In this document: positions 1 through 7,721 of the stretch, one piece after another
How the letters are laid out: the number at the start of each line of letters is the position of its first letter
Numbering within the stretch: the stretch's first letter is position 1
DNA from: Desulfuromonas sp.
GTDB taxonomy: Bacteria > Desulfobacterota > Desulfuromonadia > Desulfuromonadales > BM103
Length of the DNA stretch: 64,000 nucleotides
Direction: 5' to 3'
Assembly: GCA_012026975.1 (NCBI GenBank)
Contig: VEPG01000012.1
Location: 31,949-95,948 of the forward strand
Translations under genes and position numbers: made by a program
The notes under the pieces: generated by a model
Told to the model about the DNA's origin: nothing
What the model saw: the letters and a program-made list of their open reading frames with translations, nothing else
Databases searched by the model: none

Positions 1-65
1 GTGCCATCCTCCAGCGTGCCGACCAGTTCGATCCGCACCTTATCCCCTTGCTTTGCCTTGGTCAT
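1..65 (-). CDS. FKBP-type peptidyl-prolyl isomerase, N-terminal fragment
   Basis: The gene starts with ATG at 65 on the minus strand and runs off the left edge. Only 21 codons are visible, beginning MTKAKQGDKVRIELVG and continuing TLEDGT. This is the usual opening of small FKBP/SlyD-type prolyl isomerases (first beta strand, then the GT-LEDGT turn). An AGGAAA ribosome-binding site lies about 7 nt upstream. The family assists folding by cis-trans isomerisation of Xaa-Pro bonds. The active-site part is outside the window, so the call rests on the N-terminus alone. Confidence 0.7.
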   Translation of the reverse strand, partial: MTKAKQGDKVRIELVGTLEDG

Positions 66-175
66 GATGTATTTCCTTTCGTTGGGCGCGGCGGCCTCTC
101 GTCCGCCGATGCTTTGCTGATTTTTTATTGCCGAGACAGAGTCAAACACGTCCCTGCAATTGATTATACCCAAAA

Positions 176-1462
176 CTATCGGGCGTTGCCGGAACGCGCG
201 CCGTTGCGCTTGAACCGGCGCCGGGTGCCGGCCGGTTTTGCCGACTCGGCTTCCGGGGCAGTGGCAGCCGCCGGCTTGGGCCGTCTGACCGCCGGTTGGC
301 GGGGCGGACGGGCAAACTCGCTGTCCTTGCGCGGCGCCGGCACGGTGTAGTCGAAGCCCTCGAGGCGGCGACGTTCCACCGGCTTGCCGAGTACCTTTTC
401 AATGGCCCGCACCATCGCGGTGTCTTCCCCGGTCACCAGGGTGAAGGCATCGCCGCTGCGCGCGGCCCGACCGGTACGGCCGATGCGGTGGATATAGGCC
501 TCGGCGGTATCGGGGATATCGTAATTGATCACATGGGAAATCTGGCTGACGTCGATGCCGCGCGCGGCGATGTCGGTGGCCACCAGAATCTGGAAGCTGC
601 CGTCGCGGAAGCCGTCAAGAGCGGCCTGGCGGCGGTTCTGCGACAGGTTCCCCTGCAGCGAGGCGGCACGGTAGCCGGCCTTCTGCAGCTGTTCGTCAAG
701 GCGCTTGGCGCGGTGCTTGGTACGGGTGAAGACCAGCACCGATTCGGTGTCGGTGTGCTTGAGCAAACCGAGCAGCAGCGCGGTCTTGAGGTGCTGCTCC
801 ACCGGGTAGAGGGCATGGCTGACGGTCACCGCCGGGGCCACGCGGTCGACCTGCACGGTCACCGGGTTGGTCAGCGTTTCACCGGCCAGGCCGCGAATCG
901 CCTCGGGCATGGTTGCCGAAAAGAGCAGCGTTTGCCGCGTTTTCGGCACCGCCTTGAGGATGCGGCGGATATCGGGGAGAAAACCCATGTCGAACATCTG
1001 GTCGGCTTCGTCGAGAACCAGCACTTCCAGCTTCGACAGGTCGATGGTCCCCTGGCCGATATGATCGAGCAGGCGCCCCGGACAGGCAACGACGATGTCG
1101 ACGCCGCGGCGCAGGGTGGCCACCTGCGGATTGAGGCCGACGCCGCCGTAGATGGTGGTGCTGGTCAGCCGCATCTTCTGACCAAGAGCGATGAAGCTGT
1201 CGTTGATCTGTTCGGCCAGCTCCCGGGTCGGGGCAACCACCAGGGCACGCACCCTGCCGCGCCCGCCGGGCTGCAGCCGGTGCAGAATCGGCAGGGCGAA
1301 GGCCGCGGTTTTACCGGTGCCGGTCTGGGCCAGTCCCATCACGTCGCGGCCGGCCATGACCGCCGGGATCGCCTGCGCCTGGATCGGCGTCGGCGTGACG
1401 TAGCCGGCGGCAGTGATACCGGCGGCTACATCGGGGTGAAGCTTGAATTCTTGAAACGTCAT
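176..1462 (-). CDS. rhlE: DEAD-box ATP-dependent RNA helicase, RhlE type
   Basis: A 428-aa cytoplasmic RNA helicase. In order: Q motif (GYVTPTPIQAQAIP), Walker A AQTGTGKT near residue 46, PTRELA, the DEAD box, SAT, and in the second RecA domain ATDIAARGIDV and HRIGRTGRA. The last 70 or so residues are basic, Pro/Ala-rich and disordered, as in RhlE proteins that use such tails to hold RNA. The family unwinds short duplexes during ribosome assembly and mRNA decay, often in the cold. It lies downstream of a second DEAD-box gene on the same strand but is separated from it by a terminator-like hairpin. No clear Shine-Dalgarno sequence precedes the ATG. The RhlE subfamily is assigned by overall similarity. 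Confidence 0.9.
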   Translation of the reverse strand: MTFQEFKLHPDVAAGITAAGYVTPTPIQAQAIPAVMAGRDVMGLAQTGTGKTAAFALPILHRLQPGGRGRVRALVVAPTRELAEQINDSFIALGQKMRLTSTTIYGGVGLNPQVATLRRGVDIVVACPGRLLDHIGQGTIDLSKLEVLVLDEADQMFDMGFLPDIRRILKAVPKTRQTLLFSATMPEAIRGLAGETLTNPVTVQVDRVAPAVTVSHALYPVEQHLKTALLLGLLKHTDTESVLVFTRTKHRAKRLDEQLQKAGYRAASLQGNLSQNRRQAALDGFRDGSFQILVATDIAARGIDVSQISHVINYDIPDTAEAYIHRIGRTGRAARSGDAFTLVTGEDTAMVRAIEKVLGKPVERRRLEGFDYTVPAPRKDSEFARPPRQPAVRRPKPAAATAPEAESAKPAGTRRRFKRNGARSGNAR

Positions 1463-1491
1463 TTATCTAAAGTCTTTCTTGATTGAGGGTG

Positions 1492-1532
1492 AGAAAAAAC
1501 TGCTCTTTGATCCAGGATACGACCTGGAGAGC
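1492..1532 (-). terminator. Intrinsic terminator/attenuator between the two helicase genes
   Basis: Read on the minus strand, GCTCT-CCAGG, a 6-nt loop, CCTGG-(5 nt)-AGAGC, then a GTTTTTT run. This has terminator form. It ends only about 30 nt before the rhlE start codon. A second hairpin (1535-1560, AGGTTC paired with GAACCT) stands just before it. It can end transcription from the upstream helicase or act as an attenuator for rhlE. Confidence 0.6.
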
Positions 1533-1563
1533 CAAGGTTCAAGGGTCGAACCCCGAACCTGGT

Positions 1564-2889
1564 TTATCGCGCGGTCGGGCGAGCGCCGGGCTTGCGGCTG
1601 CGCATTTCGACCACCGGCTCGCGGCGGTCGCGCGGGGCGCTCTTCTGCCAGCGGTTGCTGGATTCCCTGCGGTCGCCGGGGCGGCCAGTGCCGGGACGGG
1701 CGCCACCGGGGCGACCACTCCCCGGACGCGCGCCGCGCGGCGCATGCAGCGGGCGGGTCGGTTCCAGGCCGGCGATGACCGTCTGCGGCAGCGGCTGGGC
1801 GATGAAACGCTCGATCCGCTCCAGGCGCGGCACATCGGAACGGCTGACGAAGGAGATCGCCACACCCGAGGCCCCGGCGCGGCCGGTGCGGCCGATGCGG
1901 TGGACATAGTCCTCGGCGGCCATCGGCAGGTCGAAGTTGATCACGTGGCTGATGCCGTTGACATCCAGGCCGCGGGCGGCAACATCGGTCGCCACCAGCA
2001 GGCGCACCCGCCCCTGGCGCAGGTCGCGCACCGTGCGGTTGCGCGCCCCCTGCGGCATATCGCCGTGCAGCGCGGCGGCACGGTGCCCCGAGGCGGCCAG
2101 TTCAACGGCCAGGGCATCGGCATCGCGCTTGGTGGCGGAGAAGACGATCGCCCGGGTTACCGTCGGGTCGGACGCCAGGTGATGCAGGATGCGCTTCTTG
2201 TGTTCGAGGCAGTCGGTCACATGCAGGCGTTGCTCGATCTGCTCCAGCGTGACCTTTTTGCCGGCGATGTCGATGCGCACCGGCTCGCGCAGCATCTGGC
2301 CGGCCAGGTCGGCCATGGTCTTGTCGAGGGTCGCGGTAAAGAGCAGCGTCTGGCGGGTTGCCGGCGCGGCGGCCACCAGTTTCTCCATGTCCTCCTTGAA
2401 ACCCATGTCGAGCATGCGGTCGGCTTCATCGAGAATCAGCACTTCCAGACGCGACAGGTTGAGGCTGCGCCGCTCGAGATGATCGATCAGCCGCCCCGGG
2501 GTGCCGACCACCAGGTCGAGGGGCCCACCGAGGTCGCGGTACTGGTTGACATAGGGGGTACCGCCGAGGATCACGGCGCTGCGCAGATTGATGAAACGCC
2601 CGTAGTTGCGGGTGGCGTCGGTGACCTGGGCGGCCAGTTCCCGGGTCGGGGTGATGACCAGCACGCGCGGGGCACCTTTCGGGCCGCGGCGCACCTCACT
2701 GAGGCGCTGCAGGACCGGCAGCATGAAGGCGGCGGTCTTGCCGGTACCGGTCTGGGCCGTGGCCAGGATGTCGCGGCCGGCAAGAATTTCGGGGATGGCC
2801 CGGGCCTGGATCGGGGTCGGCTCGCTGTAGCCGCAGGTGGCTACGGCGCGCAGGATTTCGGGTTTGAGTTGCAGGGTTTCGAACGACAT
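1564..2889 (-). CDS. DEAD-box ATP-dependent RNA helicase
   Basis: A 441-aa paralogue of the neighbouring helicase with all core motifs: Q motif (GYSEPTPIQARAIP), AQTGTGKT, PTRELA, DEAD, TAT in place of SAT, ATDVAARGLDV and HRIGRTGRAG. The C-terminal tail from about residue 375 is a low-complexity Gly/Arg/Pro stretch with repeated GxGRPG units followed by basic residues, a typical RNA-binding extension. An AAGGAA ribosome-binding site precedes ATG 2889. The gene appears to have a long leader with a stable hairpin directly before the ribosome-binding site and a promoter around 3126-3154. This resembles cold-induced helicases, but the regulation is inference. Exact subfamily (RhlE, DeaD or SrmB) was not decided. 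Confidence 0.9.
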   Translation of the reverse strand: MSFETLQLKPEILRAVATCGYSEPTPIQARAIPEILAGRDILATAQTGTGKTAAFMLPVLQRLSEVRRGPKGAPRVLVITPTRELAAQVTDATRNYGRFINLRSAVILGGTPYVNQYRDLGGPLDLVVGTPGRLIDHLERRSLNLSRLEVLILDEADRMLDMGFKEDMEKLVAAAPATRQTLLFTATLDKTMADLAGQMLREPVRIDIAGKKVTLEQIEQRLHVTDCLEHKKRILHHLASDPTVTRAIVFSATKRDADALAVELAASGHRAAALHGDMPQGARNRTVRDLRQGRVRLLVATDVAARGLDVNGISHVINFDLPMAAEDYVHRIGRTGRAGASGVAISFVSRSDVPRLERIERFIAQPLPQTVIAGLEPTRPLHAPRGARPGSGRPGGARPGTGRPGDRRESSNRWQKSAPRDRREPVVEMRSRKPGARPTAR

Positions 2890-2902
2890 GCGGATTCCTT
2901 CC

Positions 2903-2924
2903 GTTGCCGCAAATTAGCGGCAAC
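2903..2924 (-). promoter_or_regulatory. Hairpin in the leader of the second helicase
   Basis: A perfect 8-bp inverted repeat, GTTGCCGC - 6 nt - GCGGCAAC, ends about 13 nt before the helicase start codon and just upstream of its AAGGAA site. No U tract follows, so it is not a terminator. It may affect ribosome access. The gap 2890-3303 otherwise holds the helicase leader and the region upstream of the YceI-like gene, where TATACT at 3262-3267 is a possible -10 box without a good -35. Confidence 0.45.
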
Positions 2925-3125
2925 TGTTCGCTGTGGCGTGCACGCCGCCAAGGCAGACGTCTGCCTCGGTCAAAGACCGGCGCGGCACTCGCAGACTGGC
3001 AGAAAAACATCGTCGCCAACCTGGGGTGCAGCCGCGATTCGAACGGGAACCTGTCGCAGGGGGGTCAGGAACGATGAAGCTTCGACGGGGGGTGAATGGT
3101 CGGAGCCTGTTACAGTCAACTCGGC

Positions 3126-3154
3126 AAGATACAGGGTGTTTAATGAAAGATCAA
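3126..3154 (-). promoter_or_regulatory. Candidate sigma-70 promoter of the second helicase
   Basis: On the minus strand TTGATC (3154-3149), a 17-nt spacer and TATCTT (3131-3126). Transcription would begin near 3119, giving a leader of roughly 230 nt before the ATG at 2889. Motif-based only. Confidence 0.4.
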
Positions 3155-3303
3155 GGATTTTCTTTGCAACCCGGCAGGGCGGTGCTTGCAGCCCGCGCCA
3201 AAGGGCCTTCCCGACCGGGAACGAACTGGGCGCAAGGCCCCGTCAAGGCCGGAATTTCATGTATACTGGATGGGCAGATAACTAGGTTTGGCAAAGGTTG
3301 CCG

Positions 3304-3900
3304 ATGCTCCCTCTCCTGCTTCAGACCCTTGTTCTGATAATCCTCGTCGTCCCGGCGACAGCTCTGGAGTTGCCCGGAACGTGCGACGTAGCATTTACCG
3401 GTTCGTCGACCCTGCACGACTTCGACGGCACGGCAGCCTGCGCGCCCTTCGTCCTAGCCGTGACGGAGGCTTCTGGCGGCGAACCGGATCTCGCTGCCGT
3501 CACGCTGTCCGTCCCCGTCGCCGGCATGCGTACCGGCATCGAACGGCGCGACCGGACCATGCGCGACATGTTCGAGGCCGGCCCCTTTCCGCAGATCACC
3601 GGCAGGCTGGCCGCCGCGCCGTTGGCGGAATTGCGCCGGCAGTTGCATCAGGCCGCCCGAAGCGGATCGGAATTCACCCTGTGGCTGCGAATTCGCGGCC
3701 TCGAACAGCCCGTGGCCACAAAGGTGACCCGTTTGCTCGATACCCCTCAGGGCTTCGGCCTCGATCTGGAATTTTCAGTTTCGCTGGCTGCCTTCCGCTT
3801 GGAGCCCCCGACCGTACTGGGGTTCATTCGCGTCGCCGACCTGGTCCGGGTCAAAGTCGGCGTGCAAACGGCCCCTCTCCCCGCCCCCTGGCCACCCTGA
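3304..3900 (+). CDS. YceI-like exported lipid-binding protein
   Basis: About 198 aa. The N-terminus is a hydrophobic signal peptide ending near VVPATA. The mature part has the YceI-family pattern: FTGSSTLHDFDG near the start, a VPVAGM segment followed by R..TMRDMFEA, and PQITG. YceI proteins are periplasmic lipocalin-like beta barrels that hold polyisoprenoids or amphiphilic chains. I take ATG 3304 because AAAGG sits 6 nt before it; an in-frame TTG at 3298 is the alternative. The gene ends 13 nt before the type III polyketide synthase gene, so it probably belongs to that operon, where binding or carrying an alkyl-chain product would fit. That role is inferred. Confidence 0.7.
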   Translation: MLPLLLQTLVLIILVVPATALELPGTCDVAFTGSSTLHDFDGTAACAPFVLAVTEASGGEPDLAAVTLSVPVAGMRTGIERRDRTMRDMFEAGPFPQITGRLAAAPLAELRRQLHQAARSGSEFTLWLRIRGLEQPVATKVTRLLDTPQGFGLDLEFSVSLAAFRLEPPTVLGFIRVADLVRVKVGVQTAPLPAPWPP

Positions 3901-3913
3901 CCGGAGCACCCTC

Positions 3914-5014
3914 GTGACCGCCTATCTTCACGAAATTGCCATTGCCACGCCTGAACATCTCTACCGCCAGGAAGAAGTCAGTCTCTGGATGCAGGAGCTT
4001 GCGGGCGACGACCGCCAACGTCGACTGCTCAAGGCGCTCTATCGAGCCTCCGGGATCACCACCCGGCACACGGTAATACCGGAGTTCGGCCGCGGATTCT
4101 TCGGCCGCGATGCCCACGGCGCGCTGGTCGAGCCGGGGACCGGGGCACGCAATGCCATTTACGCCCGCGAGTCGCGCCGGCTCGGCCGGCAGGCCGGAGA
4201 GGCGCTGCTGGCCGCCCGACCGGACTTTCTCCCCGACACTATCACCCACGTGGTGACCGTCTCGTGCACTGGCTTTGTCAATCCCGGCCTCGACTACTTT
4301 CTGGTCCGCGATCTCGGCCTGCCGGCAGCCACCGAACGCTACCATCTCGGCTTTATGGGCTGCTACGCGGCCTTCCCGGCCCTGCGCATGGCTGCCCAGT
4401 TCTGCCGGGCCGATCCCAATGCCCGCGTGCTGGTACTCTGCCTGGAGCTTTGTTCGCTGCACATTCAGCTTGGCGCTCGCGAGGACCAGCTATTGGCCAA
4501 CGCTCTCTTTGCCGACGGCGCCGCCGCCGCGCTGGTCAGCTCCACGCCCCCGCCACCGGGACGGACGGCCTTGCGCCTGGATCATTTCACTTCCAACCTG
4601 GTCCCTGAAGGGGAAGCCGCGATGGCCTGGTCGATCGGCGACCACGGCTTCGACATCGCTTTGTCGAGCTATGTGCCGAGGATTCTCGGCGCCAACATCA
4701 ACCCCGTCGTCAGCGAACTGCTGGCGACCGGCGGGCACAGCCCCGACGACATCGCCATCTGGGCGGTCCATCCCGGCGGCAAGGCGATCCTCGACCAGCT
4801 CGAGCGCTCCCTGGGACTGCGCCCGGAGCAACTGGCCCCATCGCGGGGGGTTCTGCGGGACTTCGGCAACATGAGCAGCGCCACCATCCTCTTCGTCCTG
4901 CACGACCTGTTGATGGCGCCGACCGATCGGCCGCGCCACATCTTCAGCATGGCCTTCGGCCCGGGGCTGACCGTGGAACAGGCGCTGCTGACCCAACTGC
5001 CGGGGAAGGTATGA
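3914..5014 (+). CDS. Type III polyketide synthase
   Basis: A 366-aa chalcone-synthase-fold ketosynthase. The catalytic triad is visible: Cys150 in GFMGCYAAF, His286 in AVHPGGK and Asn319 in DFGNMSS. The SCTGFVNPGLDYF segment around 117-129 matches the conserved region before the active site. The GTG start at 3914 follows GGAGCACCC. Such enzymes extend an acyl-CoA starter with malonyl-CoA and cyclise it to an alkylpyrone, alkylresorcinol or similar ring. Its stop overlaps the start of an FAD hydroxylase, followed by a methyltransferase. That set matches the srsABC phenolic-lipid pathway of Streptomyces in gene content. Starter, chain length and ring type cannot be read from sequence. Confidence 0.9.
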   Translation: MTAYLHEIAIATPEHLYRQEEVSLWMQELAGDDRQRRLLKALYRASGITTRHTVIPEFGRGFFGRDAHGALVEPGTGARNAIYARESRRLGRQAGEALLAARPDFLPDTITHVVTVSCTGFVNPGLDYFLVRDLGLPAATERYHLGFMGCYAAFPALRMAAQFCRADPNARVLVLCLELCSLHIQLGAREDQLLANALFADGAAAALVSSTPPPPGRTALRLDHFTSNLVPEGEAAMAWSIGDHGFDIALSSYVPRILGANINPVVSELLATGGHSPDDIAIWAVHPGGKAILDQLERSLGLRPEQLAPSRGVLRDFGNMSSATILFVLHDLLMAPTDRPRHIFSMAFGPGLTVEQALLTQLPGKV

Positions 5015-6204
5015 CCGGGCCGGATCCGCAGGTGCTCGTCGTCGGGGCCGGGCCGGTGGGGCTGTTGCTCGGCAACCTGCTCGGCACCTGCGGAGTGCAC
5101 GCCTTGGTGATCGACAAGCGGGCGCGCGGGCCTGAAGCCTCGATGGCCATCGGCCTGACGCCCCCATCTCTGGCTCTGCTGCAAACCCTGCAGCTCGACC
5201 AGTCTTTCATCGCCACCGGCGTCCGGGTCGAGCAAGCCGTGGTGCACGGCGACCGCGGCACGCTCGGCACCCTTTCTTTCCGCACCCTCTCCGGTCGTTA
5301 TCCGTTCATCCTCGCACTCCCCCAGGCCAAAACGGCCTCCCTGCTCGAAATCCGGTTGAGGGATTGCCCGCGGGTGGAACTGCGGCGCGGCGTGGAACTG
5401 GTCGGTCTGGAGCAGGATGTCGACGGGGTGACGGCCGTGCTCCGCGAGGGGGACGCAGCACTGGCGCACCCGGTGCGCTGCGCCTTTCTGATCGGTGCAG
5501 ACGGCGGTTACAGCCGCGTCCGGCAACTGGCCGCGATCGCCGCCGACACCGGCAGCTATCCCCAGAATTTCGCCATGGCGGACTTTGCCGACCACAGCGA
5601 TCTCGGTGACCAGGCGCACCTGTTCTTTACCCGTCACGGTTCGGTCGAATCGTTTCCCCTCCCCATGGGGCGGCGCCGCTGGGTGGTACAGACCGGCGAA
5701 CGGCTGGACCCGATCCCGACGGGTTTTTTAGCCGAGACCGTACGCCGGCGCACCGGCATCGACCTGAACGGCTGTGAACCGTTCTTCAGCAGCTCCTACG
5801 GAGTCGGCTGGCTGCTAGCACGGCGCTACCATCGGGGACGGATCGTCCTGTGCGGCGATGCCGCGCACCTGATGAGCCCGGTCGGGGGCCAGGGAATGAA
5901 TGTCGGCTTCGCCGATGCCGCCTGGCTGGCCGCACTGCTGAGCGCCTGCTGCCGCGAGGGAGCCGCCGCGGAGCCGCTGCTGGCCGGATACGAACAAGCC
6001 AGGCGCAAAACGGCCCGCATCGCCATCGGCCGGGCCGCCCGCGGCATGTGGCTCGGCACGAGGCAGGGACGGCTGGCCGGTTTGTGGCGCGAGCCGCTGC
6101 TGCGCCTGCTCCTCGCGCCGCCGCTGCGGGAACGGCTCCCGCCTTACTTTGCCATGCTGACCCTGCCGCACCCCCTCCCGCCCAACGGCTGTTCCTGGCA
6201 ATGA
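5011..6204 (+). CDS. FAD-dependent aromatic monooxygenase (UbiH/PHBH-like)
   Basis: A 397-aa flavoprotein of the p-hydroxybenzoate hydroxylase superfamily. The N-terminal dinucleotide-binding motif is VVGAGPVGLLLG. The second FAD motif is GDAAHLMSPVGGQGMNVGFADA, seen here as CGDAAHLMSP and GGQGMN near residue 280. The ATGA overlap at 5011-5014 couples it to the polyketide synthase. In srs-type pathways the flavoprotein hydroxylates and decarboxylates an alkylresorcylic ring to a hydroquinone, and a similar step is likely here. Family membership is firm; the substrate is inferred from context. It could also be described as a UbiH/VisC-like hydroxylase, but no ubiquinone genes are nearby. Confidence 0.85.
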   Translation: MTGPDPQVLVVGAGPVGLLLGNLLGTCGVHALVIDKRARGPEASMAIGLTPPSLALLQTLQLDQSFIATGVRVEQAVVHGDRGTLGTLSFRTLSGRYPFILALPQAKTASLLEIRLRDCPRVELRRGVELVGLEQDVDGVTAVLREGDAALAHPVRCAFLIGADGGYSRVRQLAAIAADTGSYPQNFAMADFADHSDLGDQAHLFFTRHGSVESFPLPMGRRRWVVQTGERLDPIPTGFLAETVRRRTGIDLNGCEPFFSSSYGVGWLLARRYHRGRIVLCGDAAHLMSPVGGQGMNVGFADAAWLAALLSACCREGAAAEPLLAGYEQARRKTARIAIGRAARGMWLGTRQGRLAGLWREPLLRLLLAPPLRERLPPYFAMLTLPHPLPPNGCSWQ

Positions 6205-6935
6205 GCCGCTTTACCGAAAAAGGCCGGGATTGGCTCGATGCTCCCGAACGCAAGCGCACGTTCAATGCCGCGCACTTTGCCGCCGCCGCGGCACGCTACG
6301 ATATGGCGACCATGGCCATGTCGTTCGGCCGGGACCAGCACTGGAAAGATCGCCTGGTCGACGGGCTCTCCGATCTTGCCGCCCCCATCTGCCTCGATCT
6401 GGCCTGCGGGACCGGCGATCTCAGCCGTCGCCTGGCGGCACGCTACCCGGGAGGGCACATCATCGCCCTCGACCTGTCTGCGGAGATGCTGGCTCTGGCC
6501 CCGGCGCGCGGCCGGCCGGCCAACCTCCGTTATCTGCGGGGGGACATGCATGATCTGCCGTTGGCGGCGGCAAGCTGCTCGGTGGTGACCGGCGGCTACG
6601 CCCTGCGCAACGCCCCCGATCTTGACCGTGCCCTGGCCGAGATCTCCCGGGTGCTGCGTCCCGGTGGTCAGGCGGCATTTCTCGACTTTGCGCGGCCGAC
6701 GACCCCGGCCGCGCAGCGGTGGCAGTATCACTTGCTGCGATTCTGGTGCGGGATGTGGGGCTGGCTGCTGTCCGGAAGCCGGGAGGTGCACGGTTATATT
6801 GCCGAGAGTCTGCGGACCTTCCCGGTGGAAACCGCGCTCGATACCATGCTGCAGCGCCATGGGCTGGTGCCGCGTGCCAGAAACCGGGTGATGGGCGGCA
6901 TGCTGCAGGTGATCTGGTCAGACCGGGTTGGCTGA
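6201..6935 (+). CDS. Class I SAM-dependent methyltransferase, UbiE/MenG-like
   Basis: 244 aa, started at ATG 6201, which overlaps the TGA of the monooxygenase (ATGA). An upstream in-frame extension lies inside that gene and is rejected. Motif I is LDLACGTGDLSRRL, motif II region HIIALDLSAEML, then GGYALRN and RVLRPGG, the UbiE/COQ5 signature order. These enzymes C- or O-methylate quinone-ring precursors. Its place as third enzyme after a type III PKS and a hydroxylase suggests methylation of the phenolic product. The 3' end overlaps the 3' end of the oppositely oriented gene by 18 nt. It could instead be the menaquinone methyltransferase MenG, but its operon argues for a dedicated role. Confidence 0.8.
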   Translation: MSRFTEKGRDWLDAPERKRTFNAAHFAAAAARYDMATMAMSFGRDQHWKDRLVDGLSDLAAPICLDLACGTGDLSRRLAARYPGGHIIALDLSAEMLALAPARGRPANLRYLRGDMHDLPLAAASCSVVTGGYALRNAPDLDRALAEISRVLRPGGQAAFLDFARPTTPAAQRWQYHLLRFWCGMWGWLLSGSREVHGYIAESLRTFPVETALDTMLQRHGLVPRARNRVMGGMLQVIWSDRVG

Positions 6936-7721
6936 CCCGGCACCAGAGTGCCCGGAAGTGCGGGGATGACCGAGCAGGTAGGTGATTGCCGCTGCCGGGT
7001 ACGGCCGTGCAAGACGGCCGTACTCCCAGTCGTATTCGGTGCCGGTCGCTGCCGCCATGGCCAGCAGCTCTTCCCGGGAATAGGCCCGCCACAGCGACAC
7101 CAGCCCGTCCCAGACGATACAAAAAGGGGCCACCGGCACGCAGTAGGTCCAAAAAAACCGGGCAAAGGTCAGGGGGCGGATGCAGGGTGTCAGGACGAAC
7201 ACCAGCAGGGGAACGCCGAAGAGCACGGCGAGCAGTTTGGCCGGGGTGCGCTCGGCAATTTCGAAGATGCCGATCGCGGCGCGCCGCTCGACGGCGTCCT
7301 GCAGAATGCCTTGGGCATCAACCGGGGAGAAGTGATGAAAGCCGTTGAAGAGAAGGCGCGTGCCCGTGAAGCCGGCCTGGAGGAACCGCGCGTCGACCGG
7401 GTCAGGGCAGAAGTCGAGACGCTCCGGAAAACGGCTCTTGATCTGCGCCATCGCCGCAAGGTTGGGGTAGCGGTCGGTCAGGGTGACCGTCACCTTCCAT
7501 TCCGCCGCCAGAAGCTGCTCCCAGGGGCCCGCCGCACCGGAGCAGAGGTCGACGATGCGCCGCGAGGAGCTCTGCGCCAGGAGCCGCTCGACCAGCGGCA
7601 CCACCGGCTCGTACAGGCGCAGGGCGGTGTTCATCTGGCGCAGGAAATCGGTCTGCAGGTTGCGCAGTACCGCCGGCAGCCACGGCAGATCCTCGAATTC
7701 GAAGAGGTGCCATCGCCTCAC
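6918..7721 (-). CDS. Methyltransferase-like protein with hydrophobic segments
   Basis: 267 aa, starting with GTG 7721, which overlaps the stop of the upstream MFS gene (GTGA). Residues around 65-80 (IVDLCSGAAGPWEQLL) form a SAM-binding motif I, followed by VTLTDRYPNL, so a Rossmann methyltransferase fold is likely. Two hydrophobic stretches follow (around 165-185 and 200-220), unusual for a soluble methyltransferase and suggesting membrane contact. No specific family recognised. It converges on, and overlaps, the UbiE-like gene. A longer open frame to 8573 lies antiparallel-phase within the MFS gene and is not used. Confidence 0.65.
   Translation of the reverse strand: MRRWHLFEFEDLPWLPAVLRNLQTDFLRQMNTALRLYEPVVPLVERLLAQSSSRRIVDLCSGAAGPWEQLLAAEWKVTVTLTDRYPNLAAMAQIKSRFPERLDFCPDPVDARFLQAGFTGTRLLFNGFHHFSPVDAQGILQDAVERRAAIGIFEIAERTPAKLLAVLFGVPLLVFVLTPCIRPLTFARFFWTYCVPVAPFCIVWDGLVSLWRAYSREELLAMAAATGTEYDWEYGRLARPYPAAAITYLLGHPRTSGHSGAGSANPV

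Noticed and set aside
3025-3065. tRNA-like T arm (GGTTCCCGTTCGAATCGCGG on the minus strand) followed by GCTGCACCCCA
   Set aside because: No matching 5' acceptor strand, D arm or anticodon arm within 100 nt; at most a degraded tRNA remnant or chance.
1483-3285. 600-codon plus-strand frame opposite the second helicase
   Set aside because: Antisense shadow of a DEAD-box gene with all motifs.
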